A DNA stretch of 64,000 bases from Flavobacterium flevense (GCF_900142775.1 NZ_FRCC01000001.1:558001-622000); one strand, 5' to 3'. Counted from the first letter of the stretch, positions 1 to 9,003 are shown. The notes: generated by a model not told the origin, from the letters alone. Program-made: numbers and translations.

Positions 1-1
1 A

Positions 2-493
2 GGGATTGAACCGGCTATTAAACCAGCAGCTACCAACTCAAAAACGCAAATCATAGGCATTCTGGCTACTAAAGGAACCTTAAACAGCGAGTTGTTTCAT
101 AAAACAACCGAGATATACCATCACACTAAAATCATAGAGCAAATAGGCTACGGACTGGTGGAACTGATAGAAAACGGACAAATAGAATCGCCCGAAATGA
201 ATCAGTTGCTTCACTCCTATTTAGAACCAATGATTGAAGCCAATATTGATTTCCTTGTACTGGGCTGCAGTCATTATCCTTATCTTATCCCTCAAATAAG
301 AAAAATTATCCCCAATCATATTCATATAATTGATTCCGGTTTGGCAGTGGCCAGACAAACGCAAAATGTATTAACCGAAATAGGTTTTAATACGGATAAC
401 AACAACAAGCCCATTTTTTACACCAATACCAACCCAAAAGTGTTAGAAAATATTTTGGGCAGCAAGTATATTGTACAAGAAAAAGATTTTTAA
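2..493 (+). CDS. murI: Glutamate racemase, C-terminal part (5' end outside window)
   Basis: Converts L-glutamate to D-glutamate for peptidoglycan synthesis in the cytoplasm. The open frame runs in from base 2 and opens with GIEPAIKPA, a signature of glutamate racemases. LGCSHYPYL follows, with Cys89 of the visible part (bases 266-268) as the second catalytic cysteine and an adjacent His. The visible 163 residues are the C-terminal 60% of a protein of about 260-270 residues. The first catalytic cysteine lies upstream of the window. The TTG at base 92 lies inside the conserved domain and is not the start. The stop is separated by one base from the stop of the convergent gene, so there is no room for a separate terminator. 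Confidence 0.95.
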   Translation, partial: GIEPAIKPAATNSKTQIIGILATKGTLNSELFHKTTEIYHHTKIIEQIGYGLVELIENGQIESPEMNQLLHSYLEPMIEANIDFLVLGCSHYPYLIPQIRKIIPNHIHIIDSGLAVARQTQNVLTEIGFNTDNNNKPIFYTNTNPKVLENILGSKYIVQEKDF

Positions 494-494
494 A

Positions 495-1736
495 TTATTC
501 TATTTTTCTTTTTACAAACCAAATTCCATCTAAAGATAAATTAACGGATATCTTATGGTAATTCTCTTTTATCAACCCATTGCTTACCCGACCTTTTTGA
601 CCATAGGAATAAGAAATATTCAGCATTGAAAAGGTGTTTTCAATAGGTAAAGAAACGCCAAAAGAAACAGCTGTATTTACAATTCTTTTATGATCTATTT
701 CTAAAAAACCAGTATCATAATTCAATCCTGTCGAAAATTGAATCCGGTCAAAATAACTTCTTGGATTCTTCTCTTTTCGATAAGAAAAACCCAATTTAAA
801 CTTATCCTGATTTAAATAACTACCATATAAATCAGCTTGTTTAGTATTTTCCCATAAAGCTTTTTCATAATCAGCACTCACACTCAGATTATTCCTGAAC
901 TGTTTGTTGAAACCAACAGAAAATTCAAACGGTAAATAATAATCATCGGTATCTGAATTCACATTTGTTTCAATAGTATTAGAAGCCTCTAAGCCGGCAT
1001 TATAAGTCACTACTGACTGTACTTTTGTAGCATTTAATCTGGTAGGAGATTTAAAATTAGCTCCAATAGTAAAAGTAGAATCTACTTTAAACTGAGTTCC
1101 TAAATTCAATCGGGCACCATTATAAGAGGACTCTTTATTGATGGCAGTTACTGAATTTGAAATAACATATTCTCTTTCATCTTTAGTACTGCCAAAAAGA
1201 AGCGAAGCAGACAATCCTAATGATAATTTCTTTCCTATTCTGTATCCGTAAGAAACATCAAAATCATTCAAACCTCCGGTTCCGCTGGCGCTCAGCGTAT
1301 ATTCCTCATTACTGTCCTGAATGGGTAATTTATAATCAGCTATTTTAAATCCGGCACTGGAATAAGGTTTTAACGCAACACTAACCGCTGATTTAGTACT
1401 CAGAGGAAAAGCAAAAGCAATGTGTGAAAACTGTACATTATTCCGGTTTTCCTTCCTGGAAACATCCTGATAGGAAGTTTGAATAGCGTTCCCTCCTACA
1501 TCAAACATAAAATGATTTTGATACATAAACCCTAAAGAAGCGGGATTTAAATTATTGATAAACCGGGATGATGGCAAAGCAACACCCGAAGAACGTATTG
1601 CCGGTATGGAACCAAAATCAGAATCATACAAACTTCCCACACCAAAAACGGAATAAGGAGAGCTGGATAAACTCTGAGCGTAATTACTAAGAGAAGTCAA
1701 AATCAAAAAGCTTATTATTATAATTGTATTTTTCAT
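495..1736 (-). CDS. Outer-membrane beta-barrel protein, FadL/OmpP1-like
   Basis: 413 residues. A signal peptide (hydrophobic residues 4-20, ending NYAQ) precedes a mature protein rich in alternating polar/aromatic strands and Gly/Asn turns. The N-terminal SSSPYSVFGVGSL and the LNPASLGF segment resemble the OmpP1/FadL/TodX transporter group of Bacteroidetes, where an N-P-A motif follows a first exposed loop. Likely an outer-membrane channel; the substrate cannot be told. The start codon abuts the stop of the upstream DUF4270 lipoprotein gene, so the two are almost certainly cotranscribed. The fold class is fairly safe and the FadL assignment less so. Confidence 0.75.
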   Translation of the reverse strand: MKNTIIIISFLILTSLSNYAQSLSSSPYSVFGVGSLYDSDFGSIPAIRSSGVALPSSRFINNLNPASLGFMYQNHFMFDVGGNAIQTSYQDVSRKENRNNVQFSHIAFAFPLSTKSAVSVALKPYSSAGFKIADYKLPIQDSNEEYTLSASGTGGLNDFDVSYGYRIGKKLSLGLSASLLFGSTKDEREYVISNSVTAINKESSYNGARLNLGTQFKVDSTFTIGANFKSPTRLNATKVQSVVTYNAGLEASNTIETNVNSDTDDYYLPFEFSVGFNKQFRNNLSVSADYEKALWENTKQADLYGSYLNQDKFKLGFSYRKEKNPRSYFDRIQFSTGLNYDTGFLEIDHKRIVNTAVSFGVSLPIENTFSMLNISYSYGQKGRVSNGLIKENYHKISVNLSLDGIWFVKRKIE

Positions 1737-3059
1737 CTAATAAGAGATATAATATATTTTCAATTCGATTTTATTTCCCGTGTTTTTTTGATTGCCCAAT
1801 ACCACTCTGTTTACTGCTTTTGAAATCGTAGGGATAGTTAGAATCAAGGCAAGTTTAGAGTCGGAAGTCTTAACCATTTCATTTTGCATAAAAGTTCCCA
1901 GTGGAATACTGTAACCAATATTTTCATCAAATTCATCCTCATCTTTATTGAGTATCGCATAAATAGGATTTCCCGTAGCCGAATTGAGCGTGCCGGAAAT
2001 TCTGTTTAACTGATCAGCAACATACACATTAAGAGAGTCAGGAAGTGGATGACTTTTAGAATAAGTATTATTAACGGGTCTGATAAATAATTGTGCATCC
2101 ACAATTGCTCCTTTTTCGGTAATGTATTTGAGTTCTTTAATATTGGGAAAATCAATTCGGCATGCTAATCCCGTTCCTGATTGAATAAAAGATTTATTTT
2201 CGGTTAAATTGCTTGACAATCGCCCTGTAGTTCCGGGTAAATCTTTTAAAACAGTTCCTGTCCTGTCTAAAGAAATTTTATTAAATTGTTTTGCAACATC
2301 ACTAATGGCAAACTCTTTTAAAATGGATGTTTGCTCATCCGTTACTTTTTTCGAATAATACAACTGAAGTACAGAACTAATCTGAAAACCGACAACACTG
2401 GAACTATTAACAGCAGTTGAACGAATAACCAGGCCTTTAAAATATTCAATAAATTCATCTTCGGTGGTAATTTCCCGTGTTTTTAATTTTTGAAAAAGAG
2501 CATCACCAAAACTATTATCCATTTTTACAAAAACCGTATCTTGTTTTAATGGTTTAGGCAAAAAAGAAGCTGTACCAATATTTACTGCATCATAATTTAA
2601 TGTCGAATTATTATAAAAATTATCATCATCCGTATTGGGTTTTACCTTTTGTAACAAGCGATGAATACTGATAGATTGTATCCGGGTTGTATCCCCGTAA
2701 TAATATTTATCGGGTACTAAAACCATTCGAATAGAATCAAAAACATAATTAGCCCCTTCCGTATCAGAACTGGTTGTTTGCAAATTATAGCTTGAAGAAG
2801 TAAGTTGGAAATAACTATCAGAACTTACTTTTCCAAAAATAGGGTCCTCATAATTCCCTAAAAGAATTCTGCTTTGCCCCGAAGTAATTAACGAATCAAA
2901 ATTGATGGTGGCAACCTCAACAGTAGCAGTATCAATTAATATTACTTTATTAGTCACTGCTAAATTATCGGAACCCACGACAAATTGACCTGCATCTACA
3001 TCAGAATCACAGGAAGTAATCATGATTCCAAAAAACAACCCTATAAATAATCTGTACAT
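1737..3059 (-). CDS. DUF4270 family lipoprotein
   Basis: A lipoprotein of 440 residues when started at the ATG at 3059, which gives a proper signal peptide with a lipobox (MYRLFIGLFFGIMITSCDSD, Cys17). An upstream in-frame start at 3122 would add 21 residues ahead of the signal peptide and is rejected. The body (IDTATVEVATINFDSL, GNYEDPIFGKVSSDSYFQL) matches DUF4270, a Bacteroidetes family of unknown function. A -7 box TATATTTG (complement of 3074-3081) lies 14 bases upstream of this start. It abuts the downstream FadL-like gene, suggesting the pair acts together at the outer membrane. Confidence 0.85.
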   Translation of the reverse strand: MYRLFIGLFFGIMITSCDSDVDAGQFVVGSDNLAVTNKVILIDTATVEVATINFDSLITSGQSRILLGNYEDPIFGKVSSDSYFQLTSSSYNLQTTSSDTEGANYVFDSIRMVLVPDKYYYGDTTRIQSISIHRLLQKVKPNTDDDNFYNNSTLNYDAVNIGTASFLPKPLKQDTVFVKMDNSFGDALFQKLKTREITTEDEFIEYFKGLVIRSTAVNSSSVVGFQISSVLQLYYSKKVTDEQTSILKEFAISDVAKQFNKISLDRTGTVLKDLPGTTGRLSSNLTENKSFIQSGTGLACRIDFPNIKELKYITEKGAIVDAQLFIRPVNNTYSKSHPLPDSLNVYVADQLNRISGTLNSATGNPIYAILNKDEDEFDENIGYSIPLGTFMQNEMVKTSDSKLALILTIPTISKAVNRVVLGNQKNTGNKIELKIYYISY

Positions 3060-3073
3060 AAAAAATTTTTGAA

Positions 3074-3081
3074 CAAATATA
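3074..3081 (-). promoter_or_regulatory. Candidate -7 box for the DUF4270 operon
   Basis: On the minus strand this reads TATATTTG, a full match to the flavobacterial -7 element TAnnTTTG, 14 bases before the chosen start. No good TTG is seen at the usual -33 distance, so it is a partial promoter call. Confidence 0.45.
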
Positions 3082-3264
3082 GCAGAGCGATATCCAGTAA
3101 GCCTAACAACATATACAAGCAAGGCTTTTGTATCTATAAAAAACGGTTTTCAATCTATGTAATCATTCTGGCGCTTAAAATTTGATTCAACCGGATAAAA
3201 GAGCTTTTTGTCTATAAAAAAAGGGGATCTATATATCTTCTTTTTTTAAAATAGATAATGAATA

Positions 3265-3272
3265 TACTTTTG
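3265..3272 (+). promoter_or_regulatory. Candidate -7 box for the barrel/kelch/LytTR cassette
   Basis: TACTTTTG fits TAnnTTTG and ends 17 bases before the ATG of the first gene of the cassette. No TTG is visible 17-23 bases upstream, so the promoter may be weak or activator-dependent. Confidence 0.4.
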
Positions 3273-3289
3273 GTGCAATAAAAAAATAA

Positions 3290-4135
3290 ATGAAATTAAA
3301 ATATTGTACAACTCTGATTTTTATGGTTTCAATTTTAAAAATAACCGCTCAAAGTGGCTATTCACTAGAATTGAATGTAAAGACAATACCAACTGAAGCA
3401 GTCACAAAAAAGGAGACGGGAATAGTTTTTTTATTTTTCAAAAATGCATCTGCTAACAAAATAAAAAACAGTATCAGTTATAAAAACAGCAGCTTTAACT
3501 ACCTGCCAGATAGTTTTTATACCACTAATAACAGCAGTAATTATAATTGGATAGAAAATGATTTTGAACTTACACACCGCATTAGTCCACAATTAGCTTG
3601 GGAAATGGAATTGAAAACAATAGCGGCTTTTGAAAAGAATTTGGGAATATCAAATGTCAGAATTCTGGGTGGAACAGGAATAAAATATGAATTCAACAAG
3701 AATAACAGCATCTATCTGGGAGCAAAAAGAATGACGCCGTTTGGAAAAGCCGAAGTACTTCCTTCGATAGCTTTTAACAGTAAATTAAATGCTAAAGCGG
3801 ACATAACCATCGGGTTTCCCTATTCGAGGATTCAGTATTCCAATAACGAACGTAATGCTTTCAGTTTGACAAATACTTTTGATGGGGAATATTATCAACT
3901 GGATCAGATGAAAACAATTGGCGAAAATATAAATGCTTCCAGAATGCGTTTTTCTCAAATGACAACTGCTTTAGAATATGAAAGAAATATGGACAGCAGC
4001 TGGTACATGAGTTTTCAGGGAGGATATGGATTCAATAAAAAATATGCATTAACAGACAATAGAGGAACAACAAAATTTAATTTCGATGCTAATGACGGAT
4101 ATCTGTTCAACATTAGTATAAAATACAAACCGTAA
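3290..4135 (+). CDS. DUF6268-like outer-membrane beta-barrel protein
   Basis: 281 residues with a signal peptide (about residues 1-20, ending TAQ). Regular amphipathic strands with turns such as GIKYEFNKNNSIYLGAKRM and a final aromatic strand ending in an IKYKP-type tail fit a small outer-membrane barrel. I read it as a DUF6268 family member from overall pattern, not from a diagnostic motif. It heads a plus-strand series of five genes: 15 bases separate it from the kelch gene. A -7 box TACTTTTG (3265-3272) lies 17 bases upstream of the ATG. Function is unknown; the context with a two-component system suggests an envelope role. Confidence 0.6.
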   Translation: MKLKYCTTLIFMVSILKITAQSGYSLELNVKTIPTEAVTKKETGIVFLFFKNASANKIKNSISYKNSSFNYLPDSFYTTNNSSNYNWIENDFELTHRISPQLAWEMELKTIAAFEKNLGISNVRILGGTGIKYEFNKNNSIYLGAKRMTPFGKAEVLPSIAFNSKLNAKADITIGFPYSRIQYSNNERNAFSLTNTFDGEYYQLDQMKTIGENINASRMRFSQMTTALEYERNMDSSWYMSFQGGYGFNKKYALTDNRGTTKFNFDANDGYLFNISIKYKP

Positions 4136-4150
4136 TAAATAAACTAAACT

Positions 4151-5155
4151 ATGACTATTTTAAAAGGAAGAACATTAATTACCCTGTTATTGATGGGACT
4201 GGTATTTGTAAGTTGCAGCAATGATGATGAAGAAGAATTACTGGGAAACTGGATTAGAAAATCCTCATTTGACGGTCCGGCAAGATCCAGTGCAACAAGT
4301 TTTGTGATTGGTTCCTATGCTTATGTTGCTACTGGTTACACAGGCGATGAATATTTAAAAGATCTTTGGGCATACAATTCTGATGGTGATTACTGGGAAC
4401 AAAAAGCTGATTTTACAGGAGTAGCCCGTAGTTCAGCATCAGGATTTGAATTAGACGGAAATGGTTATATAGGTTTAGGATATGATGGAACGAATAAACT
4501 AAAAGATTTTTACCAATACAATCCGGATAGCAACAGCTGGACACAAAAAGCTGATTTTACCGGAACAGCCCGCTACTCAGCAGTGGGATTTCAGGTGGGA
4601 GGAAAAGCGTACTTTGGTACCGGATATGATGGTAATTACCTGAAAGATTTTTACCTGTATGATGCAACTTCTGATTCATGGACACAAATAAATGGGTTTA
4701 GTGGTAATAAAAGACGAAATGCTTCGGTTTTTACAATTGACGACAAAGCTTATTTAGTGGCAGGAATTAACAACGGTGCTTATCAGGTTGATTTTTGGAT
4801 GTTTGATCCAGCTACCGATACCTGGACAAAAAAACGTGATATTGATCAGGATGACGATGATGATGAGTCCTACAATGATGATTATGTAATTACCCGTTCG
4901 AACGCTTCTTCTTTTTCAATAAACGGATTGGGATATCTGGCATGCGGAGAGAGTTCAAAAACGATTTGGGAATACAATCCGTCAACTGATATATGGGAAG
5001 AAAAAACAGCCTTAGAAGGATCCGGAAGAACGGACGCTATAGGCTTTTCAATTAACGAAAGAGGCTTTGTTTTATTAGGCAGATCGGGATCTTCTTATTA
5101 TGATGATGTTTGGGAATTTAAACCTCAGGAGGAACAAAATGATGATGACAACTAA
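4151..5155 (+). CDS. Kelch-repeat beta-propeller lipoprotein
   Basis: 334 residues with a lipoprotein signal (lipobox FVSC, Cys22). Six kelch units begin near residues 44, 93, 142, 188, 250 and 296. Each has an ARSSA-type strand, a GYxG turn and a DFWxYNPxxxxW strand, which is enough to close a six-bladed propeller. An aspartate-rich loop (about residues 234-246, DQDDDDDESYNDD) sits between blades 4 and 5, and the C-terminus is also acidic (EEQNDDDN); both could bind calcium, which is inference. There is no C-terminal type IX sorting domain, so anchoring is by lipid. Its end overlaps the next gene by 17 bases. Likely a surface or periplasmic protein-binding module. Confidence 0.85.
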   Translation: MTILKGRTLITLLLMGLVFVSCSNDDEEELLGNWIRKSSFDGPARSSATSFVIGSYAYVATGYTGDEYLKDLWAYNSDGDYWEQKADFTGVARSSASGFELDGNGYIGLGYDGTNKLKDFYQYNPDSNSWTQKADFTGTARYSAVGFQVGGKAYFGTGYDGNYLKDFYLYDATSDSWTQINGFSGNKRRNASVFTIDDKAYLVAGINNGAYQVDFWMFDPATDTWTKKRDIDQDDDDDESYNDDYVITRSNASSFSINGLGYLACGESSKTIWEYNPSTDIWEEKTALEGSGRTDAIGFSINERGFVLLGRSGSSYYDDVWEFKPQEEQNDDDN

Positions 5156-5501
5156 TACAACCCTACATTTCTTCCGGACAAACATCCGGAAGATTTTTTT
5201 GTTAAACAGCATAAAAACAGCCTTTCTGCTTTCTTTTTTAGTATTTTTTATTTCCTGCAATAACAAAGACACTTTAAGTTTAGAATCGATTAAAACAGAA
5301 ACCGGCTGGGGTTATGTCATTAAAAATAAGGAACAAATTATTATCAGACAATCGATAATTCCGGTGATTGCAAATAAAAAATCATTCGAAAACGAACAAG
5401 AAGCATTAAAAGTTGGTAATTTAGTTTTACAAAAACTGAAAAACAATAATTCACCTACCATTACGAAAAAAGATTTAATTTTATTAGCTATTAAAACCTA
5501 G
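5139..5501 (+). CDS. DUF4907 family small lipoprotein
   Basis: 120 residues from the ATG at 5139, chosen because AGGAGG at 5126-5132 lies just upstream, a rare strong Shine-Dalgarno sequence for this genus. ATG triplets at 5142 and 5145 are equally usable. A hydrophobic signal segment ends in the lipobox FFISCNNKD. The mature part contains TGWGYVIKNKE, an IIRQSIIPV segment, an EQEALKVGNLVLQKL helix and ITKKDL, which matches DUF4907. It overlaps the end of the kelch gene and its stop abuts the kinase ATG, indicating tight translational linkage. The function of the family is unknown. Confidence 0.75.
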   Translation: MMMTTNTTLHFFRTNIRKIFLLNSIKTAFLLSFLVFFISCNNKDTLSLESIKTETGWGYVIKNKEQIIIRQSIIPVIANKKSFENEQEALKVGNLVLQKLKNNNSPTITKKDLILLAIKT

Positions 5502-6578
5502 ATGAACTTAGAGGGAATTACAAATAACAATTCAAACAAAATACTGATACACAGTATCATTTGGTGCTTTTTAATAATTGCCTCCTTATTGCCATTTTAC
5601 CAAAATTTCACAAGTATTAATGCTGAATTTTATGTACAATGGACCAGTGGTATTTTATTATTTTACGCTAATTATTTTTATCTTGTTCCTAATTTACTCC
5701 TCCAAAAAAAATACGGTGCTTATTTAGGAATCATTTTTACTGTAATTGCTGTTTTAACCTGTATTAAAATCTTTTATTTCAGTCCTGAATTTCACAATTT
5801 ACCCCATCAGAAACTCTTTGATGCTTCCGGAAAAGAAATTATCCCTGAGAAAAGATTCCTTAAAAAACCACCACAGTTTTTCAAGTTTTTCCCTTCGCTT
5901 TTTTATTTGTTTATCGTTTCAATCAGTACCTTAATTAAAACACTTTCTGAATTTTATATCAATCAGCAGAATAAATTAATTTCAGAAACACGCAAAACAA
6001 CAACAGAATTAAACTATTTGCGAAAGCAAACTAATCCGCATTTTTTATTCAATGCCTTAAATAGTATTTATTCTTTAGCTTATAAAAAATCAGATTTAGT
6101 TCCAGATGCGATTGTAACCTTATCGGAAATGATGCGCTACATGCTTTATGAAACCGACAATAAAGCCGTATCTTTAGAAAAGGAAATCAACTATATTAAG
6201 AATTATATCGAATTACAAAAATTACGATTAAACAACATTGAAAATATTTTTATCAACATTCACGGCGAAACCAGAAACAAGACCATTGAACCGCTGCTGC
6301 TTATTTCGTTTATTGAAAATGCGTTCAAATATGGAACCGACTATAAAGGAACCGCTTTTGTCAAAATTAAAATTAGCATAGAAGATACTATTTTAGATTT
6401 TTATATTGAAAACAAAATTGAAAATCAATCCAAAGATCCTAACAACTCCGGCATTGGTTTAACCAATATTAAAAACAGACTCAATATACTCTATCCTAAT
6501 GCACATCAATTAACAATTGAACAAACGGATAAAAAATATAGTGTTCGCCTGAATTTAAAACTGGAATTAGAAAATTAA
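5502..6578 (+). CDS. LytS-type sensor histidine kinase
   Basis: 358 residues. Four hydrophobic segments (about 14-31, 46-66, 71-93, 130-148) form a membrane domain without a large periplasmic sensor. A short coiled linker leads to the His_kinase domain with NPHFLFNALNS (phosphorylated His180). The ATPase domain has an N-box around Asn273 (SFIENAFKYG) and a G-box GIGLTNIKNRL (317-327). This is the class that pairs with LytTR regulators. The ATG follows the DUF4907 stop without a gap, and the partner regulator starts 6 bases downstream. With little sensor domain of its own, it may read its signal through the membrane segments or the upstream envelope proteins (inference). Confidence 0.93.
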   Translation: MNLEGITNNNSNKILIHSIIWCFLIIASLLPFYQNFTSINAEFYVQWTSGILLFYANYFYLVPNLLLQKKYGAYLGIIFTVIAVLTCIKIFYFSPEFHNLPHQKLFDASGKEIIPEKRFLKKPPQFFKFFPSLFYLFIVSISTLIKTLSEFYINQQNKLISETRKTTTELNYLRKQTNPHFLFNALNSIYSLAYKKSDLVPDAIVTLSEMMRYMLYETDNKAVSLEKEINYIKNYIELQKLRLNNIENIFINIHGETRNKTIEPLLLISFIENAFKYGTDYKGTAFVKIKISIEDTILDFYIENKIENQSKDPNNSGIGLTNIKNRLNILYPNAHQLTIEQTDKKYSVRLNLKLELEN

Positions 6579-6584
6579 AACAAG

Positions 6585-7304
6585 ATGAAGTGCGTAATCA
6601 TAGATGATGAACCTTTAGCGGTTGAATTAATCAAAGAATTTGTGAGTAAAGTTGAAAGTCTTGAATTGATCAGAACTTTTAATAATGCTATTGATGCCAT
6701 TACTGTAATCAATAATTCGAATATTGACCTGATTTTTCTGGACATTGAAATGCCTCATTTTTCAGGTATTGATTTTCTAAATGCAATTGATAAAAAACCA
6801 ATTGTTATTTTTACAACTGCCTATTCTAATTATGCTGTAGAAGGATTTGATCTTGGAGCTGTGGATTACTTGGTAAAACCAATTCCTTTTCATCGTTTTT
6901 TAAAATCAGTAATGCGAGCCCAACAACTATTTAATTCTCAAAATCTAACATCCACTGTTCTTACTCCCAAAGTAGCTGCTCCGGAAATTGAACCTGATTT
7001 TATGTTTGTACGTTCAGAATATGAAAATGTAAAAATAAATTTTTCGGATATTTTATTTATCGAAGGCTTGAAAGACTACGTCAAAATATATACCACTGAC
7101 AACAAATTTACACTAACCTTAATCAGTTTGATAAAGCTCGAAAATTTACTTTCGACCAAAGGATTTGCGCGAATTCACCGTTCGTATATTATCAATATTA
7201 AATACGTGAAATCCATTCAGAAAAATAAAGTATTACTGGCTGATAAACGTATTCCTATCAGCGAAAGCTACAAAAACTCCTTCTTTGAAAGAATCAATTT
7301 ATAA
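6585..7304 (+). CDS. LytTR-family response regulator
   Basis: 239 residues. The N-terminal receiver domain has the acidic pair near residues 7-8, phosphoacceptor Asp53 in FLDIEMP, a Thr in IFTTAYS and Lys98 in YLVKPI. The C-terminal LytTR DNA-binding domain (about 141-238) contains ILFIEGLKDYVKIYT and FARIHRSYIINI. It is the cytoplasmic partner of the adjacent kinase and probably controls transcription of its own or a nearby operon. Typical LytTR sites are paired 9-mers; I could not identify a convincing pair upstream of 3290. Confidence 0.94.
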   Translation: MKCVIIDDEPLAVELIKEFVSKVESLELIRTFNNAIDAITVINNSNIDLIFLDIEMPHFSGIDFLNAIDKKPIVIFTTAYSNYAVEGFDLGAVDYLVKPIPFHRFLKSVMRAQQLFNSQNLTSTVLTPKVAAPEIEPDFMFVRSEYENVKINFSDILFIEGLKDYVKIYTTDNKFTLTLISLIKLENLLSTKGFARIHRSYIINIKYVKSIQKNKVLLADKRIPISESYKNSFFERINL

Positions 7305-7320
7305 GAAGTCCTTAAAAAAT

Positions 7321-7340
7321 GTCAGTCTGAGCTTGTCGAA
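7321..7340. repeat. Fragment of a dispersed GTCAGT...TCGA repeat
   Basis: GTCAGTCTGAGCTTGTCGAA lies between the response regulator and the carbonic anhydrase gene. It resembles an arm of the larger palindrome at 31384-31588 (GTCAGTTCGAGTA), and looks like a lone remnant of that family. The gap holds no clear hairpin terminator. Confidence 0.4.
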
Positions 7341-7352
7341 TACCTGTGTTTT

Positions 7353-7871
7353 CTATTCTTCTTCTTTAAACCAGCTCGAATACAATAAATAGTTATCGGC
7401 AATGCGTTCAATTTCGCCTGCAAAGCCAGATTGATTGAGGTCTTTTACTTTCTTAGCCGGAACACCTGCCCAGATAGAACCCGAAGTAATAATGGTATTT
7501 TGAGTAACCACAGCACCTGCCGCAACAATCGAATTGCTTTCTACAACACAATTATCCATCACAATAGCTCCCATTCCTATCAAAACGTTATCCTGAATCA
7601 CACAACCATGAACAATGGCATTGTGCCCAATAGAAACATTATTCCCTATAATAGTTGGGTGTTTTTGATAGGTACAATGAACAACAGCTCCATCTTGAAT
7701 ATTAACTTTGTTTCCAATTTTAATGTAATTGACATCACCTCTTAGTACCGCATTAAACCAAACACTGCAAGAAGTGCCTAAACTTACATCGCCCACAATA
7801 ACAGCATTTTCAGCAATGTAGCAATCCTCAGGAATATCAGGTGATTTTCCGTTAATGGTTTTAATTATCAT
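7353..7871 (-). CDS. Gamma-carbonic anhydrase family hexapeptide protein
   Basis: 172 residues of left-handed parallel beta-helix repeats ([LIV]-G-x4 pattern). The three zinc ligands are placed as in the gamma class: His65 in GAVVHC, His83 and His88 in IGHNAIVHGC. Arg44 and Asp46 of the LRGD motif are present. This is the short YrdA/PaaY-like branch, which lacks the acidic loop of Cam-type enzymes, so carbonic anhydrase activity is uncertain. The C-terminal end (AGVPAKKVKDLN) is typical of the family. It starts 11 bases after the stop of the PorP/SprF gene and is probably cotranscribed with it. Confidence 0.92.
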   Translation of the reverse strand: MIIKTINGKSPDIPEDCYIAENAVIVGDVSLGTSCSVWFNAVLRGDVNYIKIGNKVNIQDGAVVHCTYQKHPTIIGNNVSIGHNAIVHGCVIQDNVLIGMGAIVMDNCVVESNSIVAAGAVVTQNTIITSGSIWAGVPAKKVKDLNQSGFAGEIERIADNYLLYSSWFKEEE

Positions 7872-7882
7872 TTGGAATAAAA

Positions 7883-8881
7883 TTAATTAATTGCCGGACA
7901 ATGACATTCGTATTTTTCACGCTTACAGAACAAGTTAAGACCTAATGTAATTTGGTGGAATCCACCGGTCCCAAACTTTACATCGCCTCCTAAATGAGAA
8001 TAGGTATAAGCAAACATCACGTTCTTAAAGTTAACGCCTACAATAGGTGTAATAGATTGGTATCTTTGTTTAGCGGTGCCGTTTCCGGTATTAAATTCGG
8101 CTCCGTCAAAGCTGGTTCTATAAGACAAACCACCCCACAAAGTACCAAAATCCATGCTTTTATAAGCTTTTAAATTCAGGTCAATTGCCTTTTCAGTAGT
8201 CGTTTCAGTATATTGAAACAATACCGAAGGTTCCCATAAAATCCGGGATTTATCTCCAAAAATGTATCCCGTACTCAAAATATACTTTCTTAAATTATCA
8301 CTCTCGACATCAGAATAAATTTCGCGTCGGGTTTCAATGGTGTTTTTCACTGTACCGTGAACATAAAAATCCAGATAATTATAAGACATCCCAAAATCAA
8401 CATTAAAATAGGAATCTTTCTGAACAATTGTTCCGTTAATCGTTGGGTCAAAATCTCCTGATTGTAAAAAAGAAGTTTCGTCCAGATTGCTTTGAATCAA
8501 GCCTCCGCTGATCCCAAACGACAATTGATTCAGATCGATTTCGTCTCTGGAAAACATTAAATGATAGGCATAAGTAAGTTTTACACCTTTTTGAGAATGA
8601 TAACCATTTTTATCATTAAAAAGTATAATTCCGGCACCGGCTTTTTCACCAATTCTTCCGTTTAAACTTAAGGTTTGAAGCGAAGGTGCGTCTTCCTGAT
8701 CAAACCATTGTTTCCGGGCTGTTAATCGAAGTTTAGTACAATTAGATGCCCCTGCCATCGAAGGATGCAGCAAATAATAATTATCCGAAAGATAATCAGA
8801 ATATACGGGAATCCCTTCCTGAGAATAGGTACATAAACCCATAAAAAAACAGAGGACAAAGTATCTAATTTTGGTATACAT
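7883..8881 (-). CDS. PorP/SprF family type IX secretion membrane protein
   Basis: 332 residues. The signal peptide ends TYSQ, followed by PVYSDYLSDNYYLLHPSMAGASNC, the N-terminal hallmark of the PorP/SprF family (an asparagine/proline start of a 14-strand barrel), and a C-terminal strand with GFHQITLGLNLF. SprF-type proteins help secrete and attach SprB-like adhesins; PorP members act with type IX substrates. No large type IX substrate gene is adjacent, so it is an orphan member. An unusual cysteine-rich tail (CKREKYECHC) follows the last strand. It is transcribed divergently from the NifU gene. Confidence 0.88.
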   Translation of the reverse strand: MYTKIRYFVLCFFMGLCTYSQEGIPVYSDYLSDNYYLLHPSMAGASNCTKLRLTARKQWFDQEDAPSLQTLSLNGRIGEKAGAGIILFNDKNGYHSQKGVKLTYAYHLMFSRDEIDLNQLSFGISGGLIQSNLDETSFLQSGDFDPTINGTIVQKDSYFNVDFGMSYNYLDFYVHGTVKNTIETRREIYSDVESDNLRKYILSTGYIFGDKSRILWEPSVLFQYTETTTEKAIDLNLKAYKSMDFGTLWGGLSYRTSFDGAEFNTGNGTAKQRYQSITPIVGVNFKNVMFAYTYSHLGGDVKFGTGGFHQITLGLNLFCKREKYECHCPAIN

Positions 8882-9003
8882 TTTTATAAAAAATTAATCA
8901 AAGTGAATTTGAAAAAATGAAAGAAACTTTGTCCAAAAACAAAAGTTAAGTTAATTTATTCATTAATAATTCAAATATAGTTATTCATAGAAAATAACTT
9001 TAC

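Noticed and set aside
3060..3122. N-terminal extension of the DUF4270 lipoprotein from 3122
   Set aside because: It would place 21 residues before a good lipoprotein signal peptide and would span the -7 box at 3074-3081.
5075..5272. 65-codon minus-strand frame over the kelch/DUF4907 junction
   Set aside because: Antisense to two well-supported genes with overlapping translation; product is a low-complexity Arg/Ile/Leu string.
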